A stretch of DNA of 64,000 nucleotides, from assembly GCA_026397315.1 (NCBI GenBank), contig JAPLVC010000002.1:59994-123993 (forward strand). The letters run 5' to 3'. The position numbers and the translations under genes were made by a program. This document shows, piece by piece, positions 54,149 to 62,934 of this stretch. This stretch comes from Candidatus Aenigmatarchaeota archaeon. GTDB taxonomy: Archaea; Aenigmatarchaeota; Aenigmatarchaeia; QMZP01; QMZT01. Position 1 is the stretch's first letter, and each line of letters opens with the position of its first letter. Under the pieces are notes generated by a model. It was not told where the DNA came from. It did not search any database and saw nothing but the letters and a program-made list of their open reading frames with translations.

Positions 54149-54289
54149 TTAACCGCCAATCTTGAAAACTTTAGTGCCGCAGTCCGGGCAGATGCCTTTC
54201 TTGGCTGGTTTTCCGTTCTTGAGTTTTACGCTCTGCTCGTCTTTTATGTCTACTTTTTTCCTGCATTTCACGCAATAAGCCTGTGACAT
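54149..54289 (-). CDS. DUF5679-type zinc-ribbon protein (46 aa)
   Basis: Not in the track. Reads MSQAYCVKCRKKVDIKD... to KVFKIGG with CVKC and CPDC pairs. This short protein type is widespread in archaea and some bacteria and resembles a zinc ribbon of topoisomerase I C-termini. GGAGGT lies 5 bases before the ATG. Role unknown; probably nucleic-acid binding. Convergent with the SDR gene. Confidence 0.88.
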   Translation of the reverse strand: MSQAYCVKCRKKVDIKDEQSVKLKNGKPAKKGICPDCGTKVFKIGG

Positions 54290-54451
54290 GTTTTACCTCC
54301 AACCGTTTCGAATATTGATTAATGGCGACGCAGGCTTATAAACTTTAGAAAAAAATAAAGTCTCCCGTTTCTCCTTTTTAGTTTCTTTGTGCGTGCGCGC
54401 ATGCGCAAACCGCTAAAAAAAGTTTTTTCCGTTCCCTTTTGCGCCGAAAAA

Positions 54452-54463
54452 CGTTTATAAACG
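54452..54463 (+). promoter_or_regulatory. Palindromic TATA box of the histone gene
   Basis: CGTTTATAAACG, a perfect 12-base palindrome with a consensus TATA core and an A-rich BRE-like stretch (CCGAAAAA) just upstream. It would start RNA near 54483, leaving a leader of about 40 bases with AAGGAGGA before the histone ATG. Between this box and the preceding gene (54290-54450) I see only T-runs and a TGCGC/GCGCA inverted repeat near 54399. Confidence 0.6.
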
Positions 54464-54522
54464 ATTATTTACAAAAATAAAAGAAAGAGAATCCCTTTCG
54501 TCATTTTCAAGGAGGAATCAAA

Positions 54523-54738
54523 ATGTCCGAAAAGAAACAGCGATTGCCGCTAGCTCCGTTCGAGCGCATACTAAAGGACGCGGGGGCGAAGCGCGTCTCT
54601 AAGTCCGCGATGAAGGAGTTCGCGATAGTCATTGAAGGAATGTCCGACGGCATCGCGCAGGACGCGGTCAAGTTCGCCAAGCATGCGGGAAGAAAGACGG
54701 TCACAGGAGAAGACATACGTCTCGTGAAGAGGCAGTGA
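54523..54738 (+). CDS. Archaeal histone
   Basis: 71 residues, one histone fold: 'LPLAPFERILKDAGAKRVSKSAMKEFAIVIEGMSDGIAQDAVKFAKHAGRKTVTGEDIRLVKRQ'-type layout with 'AGAKRVS' loop 1 and 'GRKTVTGEDI' loop 2, no N- or C-terminal tail. Forms dimers that stack on DNA. AAGGAGGA 8 bases before the ATG and a strong TATA box suggest high expression, as expected. Confidence 0.97.
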   Translation: MSEKKQRLPLAPFERILKDAGAKRVSKSAMKEFAIVIEGMSDGIAQDAVKFAKHAGRKTVTGEDIRLVKRQ

Positions 54739-54771
54739 ACGCATTAAAACCAAAAACACATAGATGATAAT

Positions 54772-55350
54772 ATGAAAATACTGAGCGTCTGCGGAAGTCC
54801 GAGAAAAGGAAACTCGGAAGCCGTTCTTTTGAGATTGAAGCAACTGCTCGAAAAAAAAGGAGCCGAAAACGAGATAATTCTTCTCAGGGAGAAAAAGATA
54901 GAGAGATGCACGGGCTGCGTCGAATACTGCAACAAAAATCTCGACTGTCACAAAAAGGACGACATGGTGAAAATTTTCGAGAAAATAAGAAGCGCGGATG
55001 GCTATGTTTTCATAACTCCCAATTACTTCAAGATGCCTACCGGCATTTTCAAGGACTTCATAGACAGGTGCAGCATTTTCTACACGGCGCAGACCAACAT
55101 GTCCGGCAAGAGAGCGATAGTCATCACAGTTGGCGCGGACGTAGAAAGGGAAATAGACGTTTGCCTGAGAAATGTCACGGACAATTTCTGCAAAACCCTT
55201 GGCATCCCGGTTGTCGCCAAAAAGAGCTTCCGTTCAAAGAGCGAACTCAAGGGAAACTACAACGACATTTTTGAGAACGGCCTCAATCCTGACATAGAAA
55301 AACAACTGGAGAAGATGGCAGACGAATTATTCAAAAGTCTTAAGAAATGA
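54772..55350 (+). CDS. Flavodoxin-fold NAD(P)H:FMN oxidoreductase
   Basis: 192 residues. 'ILSVCGSPRKGNSEAVLLRLKQLL' (FMN phosphate loop), 'RCTGCVEYCNKNLDCHKKDDM' (Cys cluster like the iron-sulfur flavoproteins), 'ADGYVFITPNYFKMPTGIFKDFIDR' (flavin loop). Paralogue of the protein at 30.6 kb. Redox partner unknown. Starts 33 bases after the histone gene and may be read from the same promoter. Confidence 0.9.
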   Translation: MKILSVCGSPRKGNSEAVLLRLKQLLEKKGAENEIILLREKKIERCTGCVEYCNKNLDCHKKDDMVKIFEKIRSADGYVFITPNYFKMPTGIFKDFIDRCSIFYTAQTNMSGKRAIVITVGADVEREIDVCLRNVTDNFCKTLGIPVVAKKSFRSKSELKGNYNDIFENGLNPDIEKQLEKMADELFKSLKK

Positions 55351-55353
55351 TAT

Positions 55354-55926
55354 TCAGAAAGTCCTTTTAGCTTTCTTCCAGAAGACGAGGTTTTCCATTT
55401 CGTCTATGCCCTTGTCCTTGCAGTATTTCTGGTAGAGCTCGAGATACGTTTCCTTTATTCCCTTTTTCGTATCGAGGCCGAGTTTGGCTATCGCGCTTCG
55501 TATGCCTGCTTCGGAACCCTCGATTTCCATGAACTTGCCGAAGGGCAGGCGGTCTATGTCTATCGCTGTTCCACCCAGGACGTACTTGGTCTTCTCCTTT
55601 TCGTAAATCCACCATATCTCGTAGCCGAGGCCCGTGAGGATTTCCTTTGCCTTGGCGAAGTCGCTGACTTCTATCTCGATCTCGTTTGCTTCCTTGAACT
55701 CTTTCTTGCGTATGGTGGTCTTTATGGTGAGGACGTTTTTCCCGCTGGGCGTTTTGCGCAGTCGCAGGAGAATGCCGCGCTTGCGGATGTCTCCGTTGTC
55801 AAAAACAATGTTATGCTCCAGTCCCTCGGACATCTTCTGCGCGCCAAGCGCGAGCAGACGACTAACGAGTTTCTCCTCGTTATCCACCGGGAACTTTATC
55901 TCTATCTCCCTGCCCATAGAATCCAC
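55354..55926 (-). CDS. CYTH-domain protein (class IV adenylate cyclase/ThTPase-like)
   Basis: 190 residues. Signature 'REIEIKFPV' (ExExK) at the N-terminus, 'LRLRKTPSGKNVLTIKTTI', 'EIEIEVSDF', 'KTKYVLGGTAIDIDRLPFGKFMEIEG': the acidic and basic residues that line the CYTH tunnel and bind triphosphate are present. Likely hydrolyses a triphosphate or makes cAMP; archaeal members mostly uncharacterised. Convergent with the flavoprotein gene. The second Met (residue 4) may be the real start. Confidence 0.92.
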   Translation of the reverse strand: MDSMGREIEIKFPVDNEEKLVSRLLALGAQKMSEGLEHNIVFDNGDIRKRGILLRLRKTPSGKNVLTIKTTIRKKEFKEANEIEIEVSDFAKAKEILTGLGYEIWWIYEKEKTKYVLGGTAIDIDRLPFGKFMEIEGSEAGIRSAIAKLGLDTKKGIKETYLELYQKYCKDKGIDEMENLVFWKKAKRTF

Positions 55927-55984
55927 CCTAACCGTATCTAAATTGTAATATAATAAAAATGATGAAAGGGTAAATAAAAAAGGT

Positions 55985-56398
55985 TTACTTGTCTGCCTTC
56001 GGCTTGACAGTAGGCATCGGCAGCGGCGGAGGAAGTTGCAAATCTTCCGCTATCACCGAAACCTTTATCAGGCATCTCCTGAACAGGTAGTTAAGGATTT
56101 CGAGCGACGGCTTTTCCGGGATTTTCTTTTCCTTCTCCCACTGCTTGAGCATAGCCTTGTTGTCATCCGTGAGGTAAAGAATGTCCCCGCCGATTTTGAT
56201 TTCGCCGACTTTCGGGTCGTAACTCGTGACGAACTCGAAGTCCATCGACAGGACCTTCTTGCTTCCAAGCGAAGGCACCGAAACTTCTCTCATGTCGTTT
56301 ATCCTTGGCACAGAATTGACCTTTATCTCAGCGCCGGACATCTGTTCCCTGTCCCTCCTCGCTTCGACTGAATTCAGACTCAAGCCAACTATTGTCAT
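55985..56398 (-). CDS. Conserved-looking hypothetical protein (137 aa)
   Basis: No family recognised. Beta-rich: 'EIKVNSVPRINDMREVSVPSLGSKKVLSMDFEFVTSYDPKVGEIKIGGDILYLTD', then a helix ('NKAMLKQWEKEKKI') and 'LFRRCLIKVSVIAEDLQLPPPLPMP', a Pro-rich end. GGAGGT is 6 bases before the ATG. The pattern of long strands plus C-terminal helix is vaguely that of SecB-like or other small chaperone folds, but I do not claim it. Confidence 0.75.
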   Translation of the reverse strand: MTIVGLSLNSVEARRDREQMSGAEIKVNSVPRINDMREVSVPSLGSKKVLSMDFEFVTSYDPKVGEIKIGGDILYLTDDNKAMLKQWEKEKKIPEKPSLEILNYLFRRCLIKVSVIAEDLQLPPPLPMPTVKPKADK

Positions 56399-56508
56399 AT
56401 TTTACCTCCAAATTGAAAATGATATCAAGTCGTTTTTTGCTTAAGCTTTTTTCTAAAAAGCTTAATTGATTATCCGCGTTGATATTTAAATGCTTTTTAC
56501 GTCCGAAA

Positions 56509-57810
56509 TTATGCGATTTCCCCGTAGCCGACGAGACGCCATCGAGCCGAGAAAAGCTTGGATATCGCGACCTTCTCTCCCTTGTCCGCGCACAGCGGAC
56601 TCTTCAGGACGACGTCTATCTCTCCCGGCCTGCCGGAGACGACGGAACCTGTCGTTCTCATCGTAGCCAGCGTGACCAGCAGCACGTCGCCGGTCTTTAT
56701 GCCACCAGCGTCTGTCTGGACGCCCACGACCCTTTTCAGAAGAGTCGTTTTCATCTTCAGTTTGCTCACGACCGGCGGCAGCTTTCCCGGAACGCTTGCC
56801 ACGCTTCCGGAAAGGGAATCGGATTTGGTCAAGTATGGATCCAGTGTCGTCGAAACGCCTGCAAGGCCGCCAGGGCCTATCTCGTCCAGGTTCTTGCCGG
56901 CCTTCTGCATGCTCGTTATCTTGGTCTTGACGGGTTCGTATTTGTCCTTCACCTTGACGCCCGGCTTTATCTCTAACTCGTCGCCTATTTTGAGCTTGCC
57001 TTGAATAAGGGAACCGCCTATGACGCCGCCCTGCAGCTTCTCTATCAAAGTGCCGGGTTTGTTGACGTCGAATGAGCGTGCTATGAGGAATTTCGGCGTT
57101 TTATTCGGGTCTCGCTCAGCCGGCTTCATGACGTGGTCTATCGTTTCCAGAAGCGCGTCGAGGTTGACCCTCTGCCTTGAAGAAATGGGAATTATCGGGG
57201 CGTTTTCAGCAATCGTCCCCTTGATGAAGTTCTTTATCTGCTGGTAATTGGCGAGCGCCTGCTCCTTTGTCACCAGGTCGATCTTCGTCTGGACTATGAT
57301 TACCTTGCTTATGCCCGTTATGTTGAGCGCCACGAGATGCTCGTACGTTTGTGGTTGAGGGCATTCCTCGTTGGCAGCTATGACCAGCAGCGCGCCGTCC
57401 ATCAGGGACGCGCCTGACAAAACCGTGGCCATCAGCGTCTCGTGGCCGGGCGCGTCGACAAATGAAATCGTGCGCACGGGCTCGCCCGCCGAGAAGCAGT
57501 TTATGCATTTTTTATTTGTGGAGTATGCCTTTGCATCTTTGCACTTCGGGCATTTGTAAAGCGTGATGTCAGCGTAGCCGAGACGGATCGAGATGCCTCG
57601 TTTTATCTCTTCAGAATGCGTGTCCGTCCATTTCCCGGTGAGCGCTTCGGTGAGAGTCGTCTTGCCGTGGTCCACGTGGCCGACTATGCCTATGTTAAAA
57701 TCAGGTATCAATCGCGGGTCGGCTTTTTCCGCCTTCCCGTGACTTTCGCTTTTTTCCGGCTTGCCTGCCTTCTCGTGCTTTTCAGTTTTTTCAGCTATCA
57801 GAACCACCAT
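56509..57810 (-). CDS. Translation initiation factor aIF2, gamma subunit
   Basis: 433 residues. After a 32-residue Lys/Glu-rich extension comes the GTPase: 'GIVGHVDHGKTTL' (44-51), 'RGISIRLGYAD' (switch 1), a zinc knuckle 'CPKCKDAK...CINC', 'FVDAPGHETLM' and 'QTKIDLV'. Domains II and III follow ('FDVNKPGTLIEKLQGGVIGGSLIQGKLKIGDELEI'). Carries initiator Met-tRNA to the small ribosomal subunit. The N-terminal extension is longer than in most archaea; a later start is possible but no other Met precedes the G domain. Confidence 0.97.
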   Translation of the reverse strand: MVVLIAEKTEKHEKAGKPEKSESHGKAEKADPRLIPDFNIGIVGHVDHGKTTLTEALTGKWTDTHSEEIKRGISIRLGYADITLYKCPKCKDAKAYSTNKKCINCFSAGEPVRTISFVDAPGHETLMATVLSGASLMDGALLVIAANEECPQPQTYEHLVALNITGISKVIIVQTKIDLVTKEQALANYQQIKNFIKGTIAENAPIIPISSRQRVNLDALLETIDHVMKPAERDPNKTPKFLIARSFDVNKPGTLIEKLQGGVIGGSLIQGKLKIGDELEIKPGVKVKDKYEPVKTKITSMQKAGKNLDEIGPGGLAGVSTTLDPYLTKSDSLSGSVASVPGKLPPVVSKLKMKTTLLKRVVGVQTDAGGIKTGDVLLVTLATMRTTGSVVSGRPGEIDVVLKSPLCADKGEKVAISKLFSARWRLVGYGEIA

Positions 57811-57879
57811 CGAATATGATGAATATATGCGTCTTGGTTTATAAAAGCGATTTTTAAATGCTTAATTCAATTTAAAAAT

Positions 57880-58644
57880 ATGGTCGATTATCTTAAGGCA
57901 CTTAAGAGACCATTTAGCGACTTGGATAAATTTATTGTCGGAATCATTCTTAACTTACCTATACCACTTGTAAAATTAGTTTCCAATACCATCGTGCAGG
58001 GATACGTGTTGAGATGCGGCAGGACGGCATACGAAAAAAAATACGAATTGCCATCATGGAAAGACGTAATACAATTGTGGATTAGAGGCTTCTTGTCAGG
58101 ATTGATTGCTTTGATTTATTCATTGCCATCATTAATTATTTTATTTTTCTTTTTACCGACTATATTAAATGATGTTGTCTCGGATCCGTTTAACGTGCTA
58201 TACAACACAATTAACCCATTTTACTTCATTAACACATATGGTTATGCAATTGTGATTGCATGGCTATTTTCACTGATTACATCATATATTATTCCCGTAG
58301 CTTTAATGAGATGGACTGTCGAGGATGATATTAAAAATGCTTTTGAATTGCGAACAATATTTGAAAATGTTTTGACAAAAAAATACATCGTTGTACGGTC
58401 AATCACACTGCTGATAACCTATGCCGCTGTAATTCTATTTTTAGCCATAAACTTTGCCATATTTGGAGATGTGAAAAATACAACGACTTGGAACACCGTA
58501 TCCTTACTACTCCCTGCAATCGGCATCTTGGTGATTTCTTCGATAAAAGATTACATCATATCCATATTTAGTTATTCGCTTTATGGCGATGTCTTAGGAG
58601 AAATAAAAAAAGATGGACGTGAACATTCGAGAAAACCTAAATGA
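57880..58644 (+). CDS. DUF4013-like polytopic membrane protein
   Basis: 254 residues with five or six membrane helices ('FLSGLIALIYSLPSLIILFFFLPTI', 'YAIVIAWLFSLITSYIIPVAL', 'SITLLITYAAVILFLAINFAIF'). The soluble start 'GYVLRCGRTAYEKKYELPSWKDVIQLWIRGF' resembles the DUF4013 family of archaeal membrane proteins. Function unknown. AT-rich compared with both neighbours. Its last 8 bases overlap the end of the convergent PUA gene. Confidence 0.8.
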   Translation: MVDYLKALKRPFSDLDKFIVGIILNLPIPLVKLVSNTIVQGYVLRCGRTAYEKKYELPSWKDVIQLWIRGFLSGLIALIYSLPSLIILFFFLPTILNDVVSDPFNVLYNTINPFYFINTYGYAIVIAWLFSLITSYIIPVALMRWTVEDDIKNAFELRTIFENVLTKKYIVVRSITLLITYAAVILFLAINFAIFGDVKNTTTWNTVSLLLPAIGILVISSIKDYIISIFSYSLYGDVLGEIKKDGREHSRKPK

Positions 58645-59098
58645 GCTCCACCGGCATGCGTTTCGCCTTGGGCAGCTGGTTCTTTATGTCGCCGTTGCGC
58701 AGCAGCCCGCATCCCAGCGGGAAGCCGTTATATTTGATTATAACATAGCCGTCTGAGCATGCGTTTTCCTTGGCCATGATGTCGAATCCCGCCATGTAAT
58801 CTTTCGCCTTGTTTCTATCGACGTGCACTATGCCTTTCGTCGCGCGGGCGCCGAACATCTGTATCATCATCGACGTCGGCTTCGTCGCGCCATCGAAGCG
58901 CATGAATGGCAGGCTTGCGGACATTATGTTGTTGCGGTTGCAGAAGACGGCGTTGCGCTCGTTCATCGCGAATATCTTGCCCTTGCCGTTGTCCATGAAC
59001 TCGAGGCCTTCGAACGCGTTTCTTGGAATGCCGAACCTGTTCTCCATAAACTCGAGCATTGCTTCAGCTTCCTTTGGCCGTATTGGTGCGAGTTTCAT
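58637..59098 (-). CDS. PUA-like domain protein linked to the m5C RNA methyltransferase
   Basis: 153 residues. C-terminal 'DGYVIIKYNGFPLGCGLLRNGDIKNQLPKAKR' is a PUA-type RNA-binding module as found at the C-terminus of RsmF-like methyltransferases; the N-terminal half ('EAMLEFMENRFGIPRNAFEGLEF') is a pre-PUA domain. ATG overlaps the stop of the methyltransferase gene by 4 bases, so in this organism the RNA-binding part is a separate, coupled polypeptide. Confidence 0.85.
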   Translation of the reverse strand: MKLAPIRPKEAEAMLEFMENRFGIPRNAFEGLEFMDNGKGKIFAMNERNAVFCNRNNIMSASLPFMRFDGATKPTSMMIQMFGARATKGIVHVDRNKAKDYMAGFDIMAKENACSDGYVIIKYNGFPLGCGLLRNGDIKNQLPKAKRMPVELI

Positions 59099-60039
59099 GA
59101 CATTCCCTCCTTCGGTTTCCTTATCTTTGCCACGAAGAAGCCGCCCGTGTCGCTGTGATGCGGCCAGACTCTAGCGGCTTTCGCCACGTCGCTAGCGAAC
59201 GTTCTGTCTTTCCACGCCTTCACGGTTCCGGACAATTTCAAACCCTTGACTTCAATCCTTTCGAGTTTGCAATCGCTTTTTGATAACAAGTAATCCACCA
59301 CGCCTTCGTTCTCTTCTGGAGCGAAGGTGCACGTCGAGTAAACCATGAGCCCGCCGGGCCTGAGCATTTCGTAGCATCTGGTAATCATATGTTTCTGCAG
59401 CCCGGAGGTCGATATTATCTCTTTTTCGTTCCACCTTGAAAGGACTTCGCGGTTTTTGCGTATCGTCCCTTCGGACGAGCAGGGCGCGTCCAGCAGGATG
59501 CAGTCGAACTGCATGTCCGTCTTGAAGAAGCGGATGTCGTGGTTGACGACCGCGACGTTCATGCAGCCCAGCTTTTCGAGGTTGTGCTTGATTATTTTCA
59601 GTCGGTTGAACGCGGCATCGTTAGCCACGATAAGGCCGCGGTTTTTCATGAGCGCGGACAGCTGCGTTGTTTTCGAGCCCGGCGCAGCGCATGCGTCGAG
59701 GACCGTCATGTCAGGGTTTGCCTTAATCTCTTCTTTCAGCATGAGCGGCGGGAGCATGGAGACCAGCTCCTGTATGTAAATGTGACCCATGAAGTGTTCC
59801 AGCGTCGCTCCCGTCTTGTCGCTTGGCGTGACGAAGGCGTCGTCGCTCCACGCGACATTCATCGCCTCGATGCCATAGCCTTGCAGCCGCTCCAGGACTT
59901 TATCGACGTCGGCTTTCAGCGTGTTCACTCGAAACGCCTTGGGCAGCGGCCTGCTAAGCGAGGCGAAAAACGCTTCCGGGTCGTCTACTATCGCTGCGTA
60001 TCGCTCCCGAAACCTTTGCGGTATGTTAAAATGAACCAT
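59095..60039 (-). CDS. NSUN/RsmB-family RNA m5C methyltransferase
   Basis: 314 residues. AdoMet motif 'VLDACAAPGSKTTQLSALM' (114-), 'IVANDAAFNRL', motif IV 'LLDAPCSSEGTIRKN' with Cys187 and motif VI 'VYSTCTFAPEENE' with catalytic Cys237. The N-terminal 'LPKAFRVNTLKAD' is the RRM-like start. Methylates C5 of cytosine in rRNA or tRNA. Followed by the PUA protein with a 4-base overlap. Confidence 0.94.
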   Translation of the reverse strand: MVHFNIPQRFRERYAAIVDDPEAFFASLSRPLPKAFRVNTLKADVDKVLERLQGYGIEAMNVAWSDDAFVTPSDKTGATLEHFMGHIYIQELVSMLPPLMLKEEIKANPDMTVLDACAAPGSKTTQLSALMKNRGLIVANDAAFNRLKIIKHNLEKLGCMNVAVVNHDIRFFKTDMQFDCILLDAPCSSEGTIRKNREVLSRWNEKEIISTSGLQKHMITRCYEMLRPGGLMVYSTCTFAPEENEGVVDYLLSKSDCKLERIEVKGLKLSGTVKAWKDRTFASDVAKAARVWPHHSDTGGFFVAKIRKPKEGMS

Positions 60040-60101
60040 ATTTGGTTAATTCTAAATTCAATTTAAATAAATCTTAAAAGACAGGAAAACTAATTTTCTA
60101 C

Positions 60102-62453
60102 ATGATTACGCGGGTCAAGATGGTCAACTGGAAGTCGCATCTCGATTCGGAACTCAAGTTCTCTAAAGGCGTCAACGCGCTGATAGGCATAATGGGCTCC
60201 GGCAAGACGAGCGTCATGCAGGCAATCGCTTTCGGGCTTTTCGGCACGTTTTCCGCGCTCGGCTCGAAGAAGCTGGCGCTCGACGACCTCGTCATGTCAA
60301 AGCCGCACAAGAAGCAGCACGCGATGGTGGAAGTAGAGTTCACTGTAGGCGACGGTGGCAATAAATACATGGTGCGCAGGACGATAGAGCGGGAGAAAGG
60401 GACTGTCGCCGCCGAGATACGCGAGGACGGCAAGCTGCTCGAAGTCAGCCCGCAGGGCGTGACGCGCGAAGTCGAACGCGTCCTCCAGATGGACTACGAC
60501 CTGTTCCAGCGCGCTATCTATTCTGAGCAAAACGCACTCGATTACTTCCTCCAAATCCCAAAGGGCAAGCGCATGCAGCAGATCGACGAAATGCTCAAGC
60601 TCGACCGCTACGAGAAGGCGAGGGAGTCAGCAGTTTCGATAAAGAACAACATACTGGCAAGGCGCAAGGAAATGGTGCGTGTGGTCGAGGACCTGAAGAC
60701 GCGCAAGCTCGACGAGAAGTTGGTCGCGCTAGAGAACGAAATAAAGAAGCTGGACGAGGAGAAGCGAGACCTCGACAAGACTCTCGGCTCTCTTGAAAAG
60801 GAAAGGAAGAAACTGTCCGAGAACGTCGTCCAATACGAAGCGTCGCACGACATGCTTAACGAAGCGGTAAGAAAGAGCGAATCGCTTTCGTCGCGCCTGG
60901 ACGAAATGAAGCGACAGGCGAACATGAAGAGGAAAAAACTCGGCGCGGCCAAAGCCGACCCCGAGTCGCTGAAGGCCATGGCGTCCGAGATAACGAAACT
61001 CGAGACTGCGCTCGCCGACGACGTGAGAGAAGTCCGCATTCTCAGGGAGACGCTTTCGCTCATGAACGGCAAGATGCTCTTCCTGCGCGACCAGATGAAG
61101 GATACGAAAGCGAAGCTCGCCGGTGTGAAAGGCAAGGACAGGCGGCTCAAAATACTGGGCAAGACGCTTGGAAGCGACCCGGAAAAGAAGATGACTATCA
61201 TGCTCGAAGGCGTGGAGGCAATCAAGAAGACGCTTTATGCGCTCATGGCCGAGAAGACTGAGATGGAAAAGAGCCTGTCCGACCTGAAGCGCGCCGGGGA
61301 CAAATGCCCGGTCTGCGACTCACATCTCGAAGACGAGAAGAAGAAGGATCTCATGGGTCATCGCATGCAGCATATCGTCGACGTAGACCTCAGGATACGC
61401 GAGACCAAGGAGAAGCTGACCGGCGAAAGCGCCAAGAGCGAGGAGTTCAGGAAAAACGTCCTTGAGCATGCGGAACTCAAACGCGACCTCAAGGATTTCG
61501 ATTTCCTTACAACCAGGATGAGGGACGGCACCTCCAAACGAAAGCTTCTGGACAGCGAGATAAAGACGGTCGTGTCACAGATACGCGCGCAAGAGCGCAA
61601 GGAGAAAGCTTCGAGAAAGGCGCTCGATAAGCTTAAGCTGGCGAAAGAGCGCTCGGAAGACGTTCTCAAGGAGCGCGGTTCGCTCGAAACGCTGCTGAAA
61701 GAGATGGAGTCGGCTGAGAGACATCTGGACGAGGCGGCGAAGCAGAAGAAAGCGCTCGAGAAAAAGCTCTCAGGCAAGGACATAAAAGTAATGAGAAGCG
61801 AGCTCCAGGAAACAATCGCTAGGTCGAGAGGCATCGAGGCGAAACTGACCGGCATCTCGCAGAGAGTGCAGGAAAAGAAGGCCGGCGCCAAAGAGATAGA
61901 AGAGCAGGCGAGCACGCTCGCTAAATACAAGAAGGACATCGAGAACTACGCCAGCATATCGGAGTCGATGGATGTATTTGTCAACGTCCTGCGCAGCACG
62001 CAGGACCAGCTAAGGGACGAGTTCCTCAAGACGGTCAACTTCATAATGAGCCAGATATGGGGCGAGCTTTACCCATACGACGATTTCAGCGAGGTTCGTT
62101 TGCTAGTCGACAAGGATTATGTTTTGCAGCTCAAGAGCAGGAAAGAATGGATGAACGCAGATATTGTTTCAGGCGGCGAGCGGTCGCTGGCGTGCCTCGC
62201 ATTGCGCATAGCCTTCGCGCTCGCGTTCACTCCCAACCTCCGCTGGCTCATCCTCGACGAGCCGACGCACAACCTCGACAGGAGCGCGATAGAGCATTTC
62301 GGTTCCGTCCTTAAGGACAGGATGGAGAACATCATAGACCAGGTCTTCCTCATCACACACGAGGAGCGCCTGTCCGATTACATAACAGGCTCGACATATC
62401 ATCTAACGAGGGACAAGGAAAGCGACGGCGTGACGAGAATGGCCGAAGTCTGA
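60102..62453 (+). CDS. rad50: Rad50-like SMC-type ATPase with zinc hook
   Basis: 783 residues. Walker A 'GIMGSGKTSVMQ' (29-36; usual N at 'GxNGxGKS' replaced by Met), Q-loop in 'YSEQNALDYFL', coiled coil from about 180 to 640 interrupted by hook Cys402/Cys405 in 'CPVCDSHL', signature 'VSGGERSLACLALRIA' (688), Walker B 'LRWLILDEPTHNLD' and 'LITHEE'. Partner of Mre11 in double-strand break repair; mre11 and herA/nurA are not in the window. Slightly short coiled coil for Rad50. Confidence 0.93.
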   Translation: MITRVKMVNWKSHLDSELKFSKGVNALIGIMGSGKTSVMQAIAFGLFGTFSALGSKKLALDDLVMSKPHKKQHAMVEVEFTVGDGGNKYMVRRTIEREKGTVAAEIREDGKLLEVSPQGVTREVERVLQMDYDLFQRAIYSEQNALDYFLQIPKGKRMQQIDEMLKLDRYEKARESAVSIKNNILARRKEMVRVVEDLKTRKLDEKLVALENEIKKLDEEKRDLDKTLGSLEKERKKLSENVVQYEASHDMLNEAVRKSESLSSRLDEMKRQANMKRKKLGAAKADPESLKAMASEITKLETALADDVREVRILRETLSLMNGKMLFLRDQMKDTKAKLAGVKGKDRRLKILGKTLGSDPEKKMTIMLEGVEAIKKTLYALMAEKTEMEKSLSDLKRAGDKCPVCDSHLEDEKKKDLMGHRMQHIVDVDLRIRETKEKLTGESAKSEEFRKNVLEHAELKRDLKDFDFLTTRMRDGTSKRKLLDSEIKTVVSQIRAQERKEKASRKALDKLKLAKERSEDVLKERGSLETLLKEMESAERHLDEAAKQKKALEKKLSGKDIKVMRSELQETIARSRGIEAKLTGISQRVQEKKAGAKEIEEQASTLAKYKKDIENYASISESMDVFVNVLRSTQDQLRDEFLKTVNFIMSQIWGELYPYDDFSEVRLLVDKDYVLQLKSRKEWMNADIVSGGERSLACLALRIAFALAFTPNLRWLILDEPTHNLDRSAIEHFGSVLKDRMENIIDQVFLITHEERLSDYITGSTYHLTRDKESDGVTRMAEV

Positions 62454-62499
62454 TATCTAAGTTTGATATAATTAATATTAAAAACGCAAATACTATAAT

Positions 62500-62934
62500 A
62501 TGAAAAATATGAAAAGGTTATTTCTGGCCGCTATTTTTCTGGTCTTTGTGTTATTGTTGCCTTTACATGCAAGTGCCTCGGACAATAACGCTCAGTTCGT
62601 TTCGCAGTCTGTTCCGAGGGGAAATACGATTTATTATAGCCCTAAATGGCCTGAAATCAGTAGAATAATGCTGGCAGACAACGAACAGGTCCTGCCAGGA
62701 GCGACAAAAACATTTTCCTTTAATGCGACTGCGCCGGTTTCGCCAGGCAATTATAACTTCCAATGGAGGATGGTGAAAGAAGGCGTAGAATACTTCGGAA
62801 ACCTAACTCCGAACATGGATATAAAGGTGAACGCCGCTCCGCCTATACCAGGGAAGATAATGATAAGGACTGTTAATGGCGTTCCGGAATTCTATGAAAG
62901 TGTAATAGGAAGCCTTGATAAAGATGAGGAATGA
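62500..62934 (+). CDS. Secreted NBR1-Ig-like domain, probable N-terminal part of a frameshifted glycoside hydrolase
   Basis: 144 residues. Signal peptide ('LFLAAIFLVFVLLLPLHASA'), then an NBR1-type Ig-like domain: 'NNAQFVSQSVP' start and 'VLPGATKTFSFNATAPVSPGNYNFQWRMVKEGVEYFG' end. The middle of the domain is shorter than usual, as if about 40 residues were lost. The frame stops at TGA 62934, overlapping the next frame, which encodes a glycosidase barrel lacking its own signal peptide. Read together they look like one exported enzyme broken by a frameshift. Confidence 0.7.
   Translation: MKNMKRLFLAAIFLVFVLLLPLHASASDNNAQFVSQSVPRGNTIYYSPKWPEISRIMLADNEQVLPGATKTFSFNATAPVSPGNYNFQWRMVKEGVEYFGNLTPNMDIKVNAAPPIPGKIMIRTVNGVPEFYESVIGSLDKDEE

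Noticed and set aside
54390-54412. TGCGC/GCGCA inverted repeat before the histone gene
   Set aside because: Short (5-base arms), and no second copy was found; not enough to call an operator.
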